Assembly: GCF_050908995.1 (NCBI RefSeq)
Contig: NC_135133.1
Location: 8,226,001-8,290,000, forward strand
Origin: Andrena cerasifolii
Taxonomy: Eukaryota; Arthropoda; Insecta; Hymenoptera; Andrenidae
DNA: 64,000 bases
Direction: 5' to 3'
Part shown: positions 37,561 through 48,846 of the stretch, piece by piece
How positions within the stretch are numbered: position 1 is the stretch's first letter
How the letters are laid out: each line of letters begins with the position of its first letter
Program-made: the position numbers and the translations under genes
Notes under the pieces: model-generated
What the model saw: the letters and a program-made list of their open reading frames with translations, nothing else
The model's database searches: none
Told to the model about the DNA's origin: nothing

Positions 37561-40500
37561 ATGAGCGGAGGAATGCCGGAACTGGGCTCGAAGATTAGTT
37601 TAATATCGAAGGCGGATATTCGTTACGAAGGCCGGCTATTTACCGTTGATCCTCAAGAATGCACGATTGCTCTAGCGAATGGTGAGTCCCGAATCAAGAT
37701 GGATACCGAAATCAGTTTTGCCGCTGCTCCATTTCCCGGTTATTTCGATCTAGCACCCGTCACTATTAATCCCCGATTACCTTTCGCTTCTCGCTTTCCA
37801 CGCTTCAGTCGTACCTCGTTTCTAATAATTCGAGAGTCCCTTTGCCTTTATCCAGCTCGAAAATACTTTCCGAACGATCGGTATTTGATTCGTCCGGTAA
37901 AGCTTCGATACACAACAACCGGGGTCACCCGTCACTTGTAACGGCTGTTTTGCAGAATATTCCTAATTCAAATAGACGTTCCGCGAAATCTTACTGTATT
38001 TCACATATTCCCAATTTTCATAAACCCGCCAGAATTATGTTTAACGCTCTTGAAAATATAACAATCTGTGCTTGGTTGCAAAGGAACGATGTGTGGAAGT
38101 TAGATGTATGTCACGTAAATACTATTTATCTGAGCAATCGTATGTTTTCGTGTTACAAAACTTTTAATTAAATTAAAGAATTGAATTTTCTCGCAACGTG
38201 TAATAAATATTATCTTCTAATATCTTTGATGTAAAGTCGTATCTGCTTTGTTCTTCAGTGTAATCTGCAAGAAAAGATTGAGCAGATTCAATTTTGGATA
38301 TTCACAAGTAAAATCGATCGAAATTGGTATATTTCCAATGATAATACAAGCAATATCATTTGTACAGAATTAGGTTGTTTCAAAGCCATTACTTACATCC
38401 ACCATTGTGTGGAATGTTTGTGTTTCGTGCTCGCTCTGTTTATGTCTCCTGTCCTTTCTTTTTTCAGCTACCATTACAAAACTGTTATAATGAATCGTTA
38501 AATTTGAATTTTATAGCAATGTATATCGACCTCGTTCGTAATATACAAACTATAACTTATAATTTAACTTATATATTTTTATTTTACAATCTCCTTTTAC
38601 ATTTTATACGCACGCAAGGTATAGAGATATCGAAAATATAATTTGTAAATTATTTTCGTAGACAATTAACATCGAGGCATACTAAACAAATATCTTATTA
38701 GAATATACAATGTATTATTCGATTTCTCTTGTAACGCAGTGCGTTCTTTTGGAACGGAGGACCGAGAAACGCAACTTCCGGTGGCACCGCAGAATCAAGT
38801 GTACGAGTACATTTTGTTCCGTGGCTCGGATATTAAAGATATTCGAGTTGTCAACAATGTTAGTTCTATTCCAAACGATCCGGCCATTGTGCAGGTAATT
38901 ACTTTAAATATTTTTAATTAATAACAATTAGCAAATGTAAACATTGTGTACAAAAATACGATTTGACGGCGGCTGTAATTACGATTGCTAAATAATTACG
39001 GTTATTTATAGATGACAGTGCAACCGTCGATGAGCCAGCAGTCATACCAGCCACAACCCAGTTATCCTCATCCAATGATGGGCCAGATGGGTCCGATGGG
39101 TGGGCAATATGGGACACCCTATGGCATGACAATGGGTACCATGGGACCGGTAATGGGAATAGCGACTGCTCCTAGAGATCCACGTGGACCAATGAATAAA
39201 CAGCCAAGTGAGTTGAGCTTGGGCTCCGCTGAACCCAATGCCATCTCTATCCCAAACTCACTACCGACGGCCAATGTCGACCCATTACCAAAAGACCAAT
39301 CTCCGGAAGATGGTAAACTGTTTTTGCTATGAACTATCCTTCGCCAATGGCATGCTTGCTGCTTCTTCTTTGGTAATGCCTGCTAACTTCACTCGTAAAC
39401 TCAATAACTCTCTCTTATTAACTGCAAATTACATATCATATGTGAATAAAACATCTAAAATGCTTGTTTCTATTTTATCTCTTCCAATCTTTTATTTTGC
39501 AAACTGCATTTCTATCATAACTTAGCTTGTGCTTTGACTTGACTCTGCAAACTCATGCGCAAACTCATGTTTGTGATTATTGATATATGTGTAAACGTTT
39601 AGAAATCTATGTAGTACATACTATAATTTATGATTTTACGAATACTTTAATAATTAAATACATATATTGCTTTAACGTGATTGTTTCTTGCGTTTGCTTC
39701 GCCGCACAACGTGATGTTAATAACTTTTGTGGTCTATTGACTTGAAAATGTGCTCGCTTAAGCAGTTATAAATAATTTTATTTCCATTATTTAATATGTC
39801 ACGAAGAAAGCTTTCATAATAAAACGTGCGTTTATTATTACTTTTTAAATTGATATGATTTAGAGTAATCACCCAGCTTCATCATTTCGAGTGATCGGCT
39901 TGCGTCGTGTATAATTTAAACATGTATCGTAATTTGCTCATGGTTTTCAGTAGTTTATCTCTTTCACCAAAAGTTTGTGCATGAAAATTTCTTCATTACA
40001 TTTATAACACCTAATTTTACTCTAAACGTGCATTTGAATCTCATTTAAATAGCATCCGAAGCATTATGTACTAGCAAGTACAATAATAGCAAGAACAGTT
40101 GAAGTTTTACGTAGAAATCTCTCCCTGAAATTAATTTTTATGCAATGTAGTATTTTGTAATCATACTATGCTTAGAGCTCGAATTAAACCTACGATACTG
40201 AATATATACTGAAATGTACGGCCTTGAAATCGTTACTGAACGTACCGAGATACGCGAAGTATGTGACCATTTACTTTGTCGTCATAGGTGTGTTAGATCT
40301 TATTAGTGGTGGTTCCCGATCAACAACTCCAACTTCGTCCTTATTGACACGAAAAAGTCCAACAATGGATCAGGGTATTCAGGTAGGCCATCAGCAGCAG
40401 CAACAACAACAGCCGAGCGGTAACATTGGCAAGCTCGGCGACAAGACGAACATGAGAACCATTCAGCCTGCTAGACGCGATCATGATAGGTAACGGATCG

Positions 40501-41711
40501 ATAACATTTGTGTCTTTTCTAAAAACTAGTTACCGCTAATGTTAGTATTACGTCGTTGGTGGAGTTTGTACGTGCAGTTTTACGCTTTTACTTTCAGTCA
40601 TACTGGCAACAAGACAGGTGGCACCGTCTCTCAATATAACGAAGGGAAGCGTGATACAATGAAGCAGGATGGTCAGATGCAGGGTCAGGGTACTCATCAG
40701 CAAGGTGGCAGAGGGAACCGCGGTGGATGGATGAATCGTGGAAACATGCGGGGCCGAGGGAGAGGCCGCGGTGGTTTTAGAAACCAACCCGGCAATGCTG
40801 GCGCCAAGCCGAAGAATACATTGAAATTCGATAATGATTATGACTTCGAGCAAGCTAACACCCAGTTCGAGGAATTGAGGTAGTTACTTGTTCCTCTAGC
40901 GCGAATCTTTTATTCAGCATGGTCGTGCCGGATTCATTTCAAGTACTGTTTGAAATGACCAATGTGGAAGCCATGCAAAATTAACGTTAAGCGTTTTTTA
41001 AAGTGACACATAATCGTTTTATTTATGTATTGCTTACGCGACGCGTCGACAAATCCATTTATCTCTTACAACAGAAGTTTCATTCGCCAAGCTGATGGAA
41101 ATTGAGGAATATACCAAACAAGCTTTCGTTCCATATATTCTAGATCTCAGTTGGCGAAAACGAAGATTGATTCTGGTGCTGATAACGAAAAGAAGGATGA
41201 CAGTGGTAATGAAACTGGAGCAGGCGAAGGTGAGCCCGAAGAGGAGCCAGAGATAGTTCATTACGATAAGTCGAAATCTTTCTTCGACAATATTAGCTGC
41301 GAAGCTGTCGAGAGGAGTAAAGGGTAAGTGGATAAATTTGTAGTTTGGATAGCTTGCAGTTAATATACGTACGGAGAAATTATATTCGCAAAATCCTGCA
41401 GCCGGTTCCAGCGCACGGACTGGAGGACAGAGCGCAAATTGAACTCCGAAACATTTGGTGTGGCGTCAACGAGGCGCGGCGGTTTCCGCGGACGCGGTTA
41501 TTACAATCGCGGGATGGGAGGCATGTACCGAGGCGGCGGTGGTAACGGCGGTTCTGGTTTCCGAGGCGGTTACAGAGGTAGTTCCAGAGGCGGGAACCGC
41601 AAGCCTGCTAACCAGCAACAACAGAACAACCCTGGGAGTCAAACCCAGCGTACGACCAACGAACAATCCGCTGCTCAGTCGCAGCAGAATAGCCGCGTCG
41701 TGTCCTTTTGA
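37561..41711 (+). CDS. tral: Trailer hitch / LSM14 mRNP protein
   Basis: Seven coding exons: 37561-37681, 38740-38894, 39012-39312, 40288-40489, 40598-40879, 41144-41323 and 41402-41711 (stop TGA); 516 residues in the long form. LSM14/Tral proteins repress translation in cytoplasmic P-bodies and germ granules by binding the helicase DDX6/Me31B and 4E-T. Seen in order: N-terminal LSm domain (MSGGMPELGSKISLISKAD, YEYILFRGSDIKDI; about 1-85), a Met/Gln/Pro-rich linker, the LDLISGGSRSTTP and RKSPTMDQG region, a first RGG cluster (RGNMRGRGRGRGG), the FDF-type box DYDFEQANTQFEEL (about 338-351), the FFD box YDKSKSFFDNISCE (about 394-407), the TFG box ERKLNSETFG (about 423-432), and a second RGG-rich tail. 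All diagnostic LSM14 boxes are present. An internal donor at 39207 would remove 35 residues in phase (481-residue form). Confidence 0.95.
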
Positions 41712-43700
41712 ATGAACAACGCGCCACTATATGTATAAGTATTCACTTTAGATTAAGATTTTTACGATATGTGCTCTGCCCTTATGGACTGATTTGAATT
41801 CGAGTTGATGATGGATTCAATGATTTAAGAATGAGGGGTTAAAGAAAAAGTAACGGTAAAGGAAAAGTTCTTTGACAGAACTTTATCGAGGGTCTTTTCT
41901 ATTCAACCACGCAGGTACACCGTAGGGGGAATTTAATCGATGCTTTGCAAAAGTCCTGCGTTTAAAATATCTCGACGAATAAACGTGGATCTTGTTGTTA
42001 TAAGTAGTTACTTTTCGGAACTCGATATTCAGAGCCATCATGTCCTACGAGTTAAGGTAACGTCGGATGCTTATGAACGTATAAAAATAAAAAAAAAGTA
42101 CAATACACGCCGGACGGTTAGAATACTTGCAAGAACATACGCACGAGACGGGGGAAGGGGGGGGGGGCGTTGAGAACTATGAAGTCTAATCGTGTGAACG
42201 CTGATTAACTCGACAAGCATGCAACTACAATTAAGAGAACAATAAGAATCTCAAGGGAAATTTTTTGTAATGCAACTGTGAGCGCGGTAATCTAGGGGGA
42301 GAAAAATAGAGGAGTGTAAGCACGTAACGATTTTCAAGAAAGACGGTGGGGTAATGACTAGTAACTGATTGTCTGTGTTGCATGTGTTGTGATTCAGTTG
42401 AGGCACATAAAACGTTGATCGCCGCTTTTTCGCGAGTAAACGGAACACTAATCGGTAGGAGAAAGGAACAAGAGAGAGAGAGCGAGAGAGAGAGAGAGGA
42501 AAAAAACAAAACAAAGTGGAACACGCGTACAATCGCAAATAGAGTAGGACAATATATTATGGTTATTTCGAACAGTCAAAACTTTATTTATTTAAAATGA
42601 TGACCGATATGTATGCGATTTAAGGTGAAACAATTATTTTACTCGTCTATTTACCAGGGGGTTTTGATTTTCGAACGGGAACGTTGAATTGTTCCCTATA
42701 AAGAAGCACGCAAACAAAAGAAAAACAAAAAAAAAAGGAGATGAAATTGATTTTGTATGGTTCCATAGTGATAGGGGGGGCGCGCGCGCTCGCGCTTGAA
42801 GCCGAATCGTACATCGATTTATTGACTTATTAGTTTTTGAAAATATTGAACGTGGTATGCTAGTGGTAAGAGAAAATGAGAGAGCGAATGCCTTGCTGTA
42901 GTTCGACTGCGTTTAATAGCTTCGAGTTTCGAAGGGATCGTTTGATGTACGAGGACGCTGCTGTGCGCGGATCGCAGTTAGCGTTACGAGAGCAAGACTC
43001 TAAAAAGCATGATAATGTCCTTAAGAATATAAGACGCAAAAGAAAAAAAAAAGAAAAGGAGAAAGGCAGAATAGGTATATTATTTGCGACTGTTATTTTC
43101 TTATGGCTCGTACGGAGTCCCAAGCGTATACAGAATATATTACAATAACATAACATGAGATTTAGTTACGTGTAAGTCGAAGAGAAAGCCTCCATAAGCT
43201 ATCAGTAAAGTTGCAAGGTAAAGTAAAAAAGTAAAAAAACAAATAAATGCATATAATGAGTAAATGATAAGTGAAAAATAATAATAATAGGAGAAGGAAT
43301 ATGGGGGAAAAATCAGAAGAGAATATAACTTTTAAGTTTTATGCATCGCGCGTGTAAAGAATGCACGCTGCTCATGCGGTTTTCCGATAATGATTTTTTG
43401 TTTTGTACAGCGGATATTGTGATTCCCAATGCTGAAATAATACTGGAATGATAAAATCAACGTTTATTGTACTCTTTAAGCCCGCCAAATTACTCTGAAA
43501 ACAGAGAGGGGAAAGAGAGAGGAGAGGGATTTGTTCGGAAGGTATTTGTCAATTATATACATTGCTTTTTCGTATTGAACATTGTTCGACAGAAACACTT
43601 GTAAATTGACAGTACTAAACGGAAGTTTAAAATAAAAGAGACACGATCATATAAAAAACTATATCGTTATTCTCAGCTTAATCTTAGAATATGAAATTGT
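41712..43700 (+). other. Probable long 3' UTR / 3' flank of tral
   Basis: AT-rich with purine microsatellites (GAGAGAGAGAG around 42472-42498, a G run near 42160, poly-A stretches). Candidate AATAAA hexamers occur near 41979, 42084 and 43631. No splice-consistent coding exon was seen. The transcript end cannot be fixed from sequence. Confidence 0.45.
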
Positions 43701-44758
43701 GTGGCGTGGATTTATGAAGAAAATACGATATAAATACTCGATGATTGATTGCTCGCTTGATTGTAGATTGGATCTTAATTTAGATGAATTAATACATCCA
43801 CAGTGCTCTGACTGGTGCGTGGGTCAGGTCCAATGCGCGGCTGAAAGCATGAAGTTGCTGAAATTTCATAAAATTGTGATAAGTTCTCCGATACGATCTG
43901 CATTCAAACATTTTATTTTTAAGACCGATAGATCTAAAACATGTTTCTCTTGCTTCGTTATCTTGTTCGCAATTTCTAAAGTTTACGAGCAGTCGCTGTA
44001 CACCATTCTCGCCACCTTTCGATCAGTTCTATTTTCTATTCTTAATTTAACATATCTCCATTGTGAAGTCCATGGAAAATTCTCTAAAGTATAACACGAA
44101 AATCCTATTATTTCCTCCTGCGACTAAAGCATTCTTATTTTTTGTTTGGACAAAGTCCATTATATATTGTACACGATGTTTGTACGATCATATCTGATAC
44201 ACAACGAATTCTACTAATATAATTAACTACCAACGAACTACAGTAGGGAGACGTGACTTTGATAAGGGAACTTTCGGAAAAATGAGACAATAATACAAAC
44301 GCACACAGTATTCCGAAAGTTCTTTTTGATATGTATCATCGTGGCTGCTTATTGTACATTATTGCTAATCGCGCTGCCTCCCTACCACTTCAATTTACGA
44401 CGTTCCGATTGTTTCAGTAGAAGACCGTCCCACAAGAAAATTTCAATAGAAGGGATACTCCATAGGACAATGCTTTCTTCGAACAATAAAGTACTGAAAT
44501 AAGGGGGATGCGGATAGTCAAAATTCTACAGTATGTACGCGACAAACTTATCGTCCCGTTGCACTGTGCAAGTGGTTTCACCCGCGAAGAGTCAGACGCT
44601 GAACGCGGCGATGCTCGATCACTTCTCTCGCTCTTCGACGACGTTCGGTTCCCCGCGATCTCGCGGAGGAAACGCGACCACGCAACGACCTCGACGTTCC
44701 GGCGTTCTAGCAGAACCCGATAGATCATGACCAAGACGTCTCGTCGCGGTCGTTCCCA
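43701..44758. other. Intergenic interval between tral and dehydrogenase A
   Basis: Two convergent genes end on either side. An inverted pair, AACTTTCGGAA (about 44270) and TTCCGAAAGTT (about 44313), may be a small element remnant. Open frames of 106 and 131 codons here match no family I know; the minus-strand one lies directly downstream of the dehydrogenase A stop and is probably its 3' UTR. Confidence 0.45.
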
Positions 44759-47567
44759 TCAAGCGCAGCTCATCAGACCTGTCCGCGTGTTGTCGCAGAC
44801 CTCTCTTATCGGGCGACCTCTCGTCACCACTTTGGTCTCGATCAGGTTGAAGTTATTCTTGTAACTGCGGCGCAAAGTTCGAGGATCCGGCACGTAAACT
44901 TCGTACGGGTTACGGCCGTTCTCGACCACCCATATGCTACCGGATTCGCCAACCCTCAGTATCGACATCAGCCCTTGAGCCACTACGTACGGCCTGCAAC
45001 GAGAAACAAAGGTCGAGATAAAGATCGCGCACTGCTAGCCACGGTATCTAGCGCGAAGGGGAGACGCTTACGTTTGTATGGATAATTGGTCGAGATTCTT
45101 CACGAAGTCCGCCTTCATCACTCTGGAGAGCAGCTTGTTCGGGCTGTCCACTGTGAGCGCGGTCTCCGTCAAGCCGGGGGACAGCGTTATCACCCGGATA
45201 CCGGTCTTCTCGTACTGATAAGAGTCCTGACGCAGATTTATACTTGCTTTCATTTCGTACATTGAACTACTTAGTTTCTGAGCGCTGATTAACGAAGAGC
45301 AGTTATTTCGCAGAGTGTATATACACTGCTGGAGGCAATTTAGGGTGTCCCGATTTATTTAGAAGCCTTAAAACTTTAAAACCTTACTCCCCGCAAATAA
45401 TAATGTAAAAAGCAGCCTAGATGGATGAGAAATGAAATACTTCTTTTTAAATATTAAATTCAAAATAGAATAATTAGAGGCAGCTGAACAATTTGTGGAG
45501 CCTCATACTGGTGCGCGTAGGGCCTCCAAAAATGTAAATGCGACCCTGAGCATTGCAATTTAATGGCTTATTTGTTGGACTATTTTATAATAATCTGTAT
45601 ATATAAAAAAAGTCCTGACCAACTGACTCATCAACGCCCAGCTCGAACTGTTTAACCTAGGAACGCGAAATTTGGAAGGTAAATTAAATTCTTTTCATGC
45701 CATAGGCACCCACTAAGAAAAGACTTTTGTAAATTCCGTCCCCAAAGGGTTGAAAAGGGGTAAAATGTATTTTCTCGGACTCCTTAATATTTCTTAGGCC
45801 CGATTAGGTATCAACTTGCTTCTTACTCACAAAGACTACTCACACAAATACCTGAAAACCAATTTCAGGATTTTTCCCTAACCAACCCCGAAGGGGGTGA
45901 GATGTATTTTCACGGATTCCTCAAAATCTCTTAGGCCCGATTAGATACCAACTTGGTTTTTACTTCGAAAGGTTACCCACGTATGCTTAAAAACCAATTT
46001 CAGGATTTTTCCCTAACCAACCCCTAAGAGGGTGAGATGTATTTTCACGGATTCCTCAAAATCTCTTAGGCCCGATTAGATACCAACTTGATTTTTACTT
46101 CGAAAGGTTACCCACGTAAATGCCTAAAAACCAATTTCAGGATTTTTCCCTAACCAACCCCTAAGAGGGTGAAATGTATTTTCACGGATTCCTCAAAATC
46201 TCTTAGGCCCGATTAGATACCAACTTGGTTTTTACTTCGAAAGGTTGCCCACGTAAATGCCTAAAAACCAATTTCAGGATTTTTCCCTAACCAACCCCTA
46301 AGAGGGTGAAATGTATTTTCACGGATTCCTCAAAATCTCTTAGGCCCGATTAGATATCAACTTGATTTTTACTTCGAAAGGTTACCCACGTATGCTTAAA
46401 AACCAATTTCAGGATTTCGTCCTAATCAACCCCGAAGGGGGTGGTGAAAAGGGGTGAAGTGTGTTTTCACGGAGTCCTTAATATCTCTTAGGCCCGATGC
46501 GAAGCGTGGGGGTGTTTTGCTAGCACCGAATAAACTAATCTTACCGCGAGGGATTGCGAGAGACCGATGATGGCGTGCTTGGTGGCCGTGTAAACCGGAA
46601 GCTGGGCCGTGGTTCTGATGTCTATGTGCTGGCTGATGTTCACCAAAGTTCCACCGTGACCCAACTGCTCCCTGTCCATGTACTTAACAGCCAGCATCGC
46701 GGTGGATATCATCCCCCCCTGAAACAGTACCCACAAATGCAACTTCCTCAAAAAAAAAAAAAAAAAACGAGCACGACACGGAAGAAGCCACCCCATTACT
46801 CACAATATTCACTGCTATTTCTCTCTCCCACCTTCGCTCGTCCAGGATGCCAGCGTTATTCACAACAATGTCGATATCGTTCATCAGCCTCAAAGCTTCC
46901 TGGAAGGCCTCTGAAATTCGCAAACAATCAATGATAAATAAAAAGCGAACAGATCGAAAGAAGTGGTTCACGTTGGGCCTTCGTGCTCCACGGCGCGAAG
47001 GAGCGATTCAATTGTTTTTTTTAAGTAATCAAAATATTTATGTTTTCATTAGATCTAGACGCCTGGACAGTATCTTTATCATTCCCGCGATTTAGGCTCC
47101 ACTGACGCTTTAGAACCCCGGCGAATGCTATCGTTATCTCGCGCAACCGCGACGCTGTTTATCATTCTCTGTTAATAGTAATTACTTTCGGTATGCTTAC
47201 CATTCATTCGCTCGTAATTGGACACGTCGACGTGAATAAAATGTACCTTCTTCTCCCCGCAGCTCTTGTCCACGCTCATCTCCACCCTTCTTCCAGCCTC
47301 TGCGTCGATGTCCAATATGGTTATTATCTGAAACCCAAGCGACAAATTCGACGCCTTCCCCAAAGCCTGCCCGTACCATCGAACCAGGAACACTTACGTT
47401 TGCGCCGTGCTTAATGAAGTGATTAAGAAACGCGCACCCCAACCCTGCGGCACCGCCAGTGATCAGGACATTCTTCCCCGCGACGATGCCGTTTATCGCT
47501 TCTATCTCCTTCGCCTTCTCCGACGCGGACGAGCCTCTGCGCCTGTGATTGTTACCGTTGCCGTTCT
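44759..47567 (-). CDS. 15-PGDH-like SDR A (divergent, catalytic Ser replaced)
   Basis: Minus-strand exons 47398-47567, 47201-47327, 46804-46910, 46545-46718, 45072-45226 and 44759-44993 join in phase. A start exon is still needed; ATGG at 47833-47836 before a GTACGT donor fits the phase and would give 323 residues, but this is weak. Family role: NAD-dependent oxidation of hydroxy-lipids such as prostaglandins, cytosolic. Seen: a hydrophilic N-terminal extension (ENGNGNNHRRRGSSASEKAK), the dinucleotide motif TGGAAGLG, an Asp after strand beta-2 (TILDID, implying NAD), NNAG, Asn in AVNIGG, YTATK, and SPGLTETA. The residue 13 before the catalytic Tyr is Gln (NISQHID, about residue 166), not Ser. 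The tail is about 33 residues longer than in C. A ~137-bp tandem array sits in the fourth listed intron. Likely expressed, since the frame is intact; enzymatic activity is doubtful. Confidence 0.85.
45600..46498. repeat. Tandem array of ~137-bp units in an intron of SDR A
   Basis: The phrase AGGCCCGATTAG starts at 45796, 45933, 46068, 46205 and 46342, and its left part recurs at 46490, giving spacings of 137, 135, 137, 137 and 148 bases. Units share TTTTTACTTCGAAAGGTTAC, CCAATTTCAGGATTT and GTATTTTCACGGATTCC. The left flank from about 45600 (CTGACTCATCAACGCCCAGC) looks like a single-copy leader of the same element. The four inner units are very similar, so expansion is recent. No coding capacity. 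Confidence 0.9.
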
Positions 47568-48132
47568 CTGTAACATTTAGAAGACGTTTAATCCTGGTCC
47601 CCAGTCATGGAAGTCGAATCTCGCGCGAGGAACTCGGATACTGGCAACAGTCTCTACGATTGTTATACATTTTTACACGGAAGCCCTCGTTCCTTCGATC
47701 GTTTCAGGGACACTTTCCGTGGCTTTCCTCTATTTTCGATGAGCGAAAGAAGAGGAAAAGAGAAGCTTAAAGAGCCCGACGTTTCTATTTCATCCCCGTT
47801 CGTCGCACTGTCTCGAGCACGATCGAACGTACCCATATCGTTTGCCAAGGAACTCGCAAGGAGCCAGAAACGCGAGAGATTAGAGTGAAAGACTGGGTGT
47901 CGCGGCAGGGTGAGCTTGCCTCGAGGTACTGAAGCGCGAGCGGACTTCGCGGATGGTATTTATACGTGACGCGAGCTATCGTATCGCGATGATTCTGGGG
48001 AAGACGACGGCGGCGCGTCTTGGATTTTTATCGTTCGGGCTGCCTCGTGGAAGGTGGACGTCAGAGCCAGTAATATCCCTCCTCCCGAACGTTGTTTCGG
48101 GACAGACGGATCTCGGTCGATAGCGCCCCTAA
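47568..48132 (-). promoter_or_regulatory. 5' region of dehydrogenase A
   Basis: This interval should contain the first exon and promoter of dehydrogenase A. The only in-phase short start exon I found is ATGG at 47833-47836 (minus strand), followed by GTACGT. It would join to the 47567 acceptor (TTACAG) to read MENGNG. No TATA box was assigned. No other gene seen. Confidence 0.35.
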
Positions 48133-48136
48133 TTAA

Positions 48137-48842
48137 GGGGTCATGTACGTTTCACAGCGCTGAAACGTTGTCGATGTCTGCGAACGATTCAGGGATAAAC
48201 TATTAATCCGATTGGTGTAATTCTTTTTGTGTTTCATAGGTATATGTTTATACACGTCAGGTATGAGAATTGGAAGTTTTTTAAAAATGTGGGTTTTTCT
48301 CGAAACATCATTTCCCAAGACGGTGGTGAAAACACGATAACTGCTTCACCGTTCATCCGATTCACTTTATTATTTACACACATATTCTACATAAGATTCG
48401 TCATCCAGTGACGGTGAAGTTTTTCAAATAAATTCAACCATTTTTTAATAACAAGCAAAAACGTACGACTTTTATAGCGAAAATCACGACCCTTTTCTTC
48501 AAAGTGTTACCATTGCCGTAATTTTTTTCTTCGAAAAATGGCCTCGTCACTGGATAACTACCATCCCAAAGATTGTTAAATAATCGGAGATTTTTTTATT
48601 CAGAACGCTCGTACGAGCTAAATCGTGCGCGCCGTTTGGGGCGTCGCTAGGAAACGTGTTCTACGCCACTGCGCGCAGACGCCACATTTTCAAACATTTT
48701 CCTATTCTCCGACCTGTTTTATAATCTAGAAACATGTGCCTATACAACGCAAAAACAATTAAACCAATCGGGCTAATAGTTTATCCCCGAATCACTCCCA
48801 AACATGGACCACGCTTTAGCGCCGAGAAACGTATATGACCCC
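48137..48842. mobile_element. TTAA-flanked foldback element 2 (piggyBac-like MITE)
   Basis: TTAA at 48133-48136 and 48843-48846 flank 706 bp. The left end GGGGTCATGTACGTTTC and the reverse complement of the right end GGGGTCATATACGTTTC differ at one base. The arms continue inward: GGGATAAACTATTAATCCGA near 48191 against GGGATAAACTATTAGCCCGA on the opposite strand near 48785, and further to about 170-190 bp with decay. No transposase frame. It sits just upstream of dehydrogenase A, where it could carry or disturb regulatory sequence. Confidence 0.8.
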
Positions 48843-48846
48843 TTAA

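Noticed and set aside
40297..40489. Alternative tral exon 4 acceptor at GTTAG, nine bases downstream
   Set aside because: It lacks a pyrimidine tract; the upstream TCATAG acceptor has one and restores the conserved VLDLISGG wording.
43699..44094. 131-codon plus-strand frame after tral
   Set aside because: AT-rich, no recognisable domain, lies in the likely 3' flank of tral.
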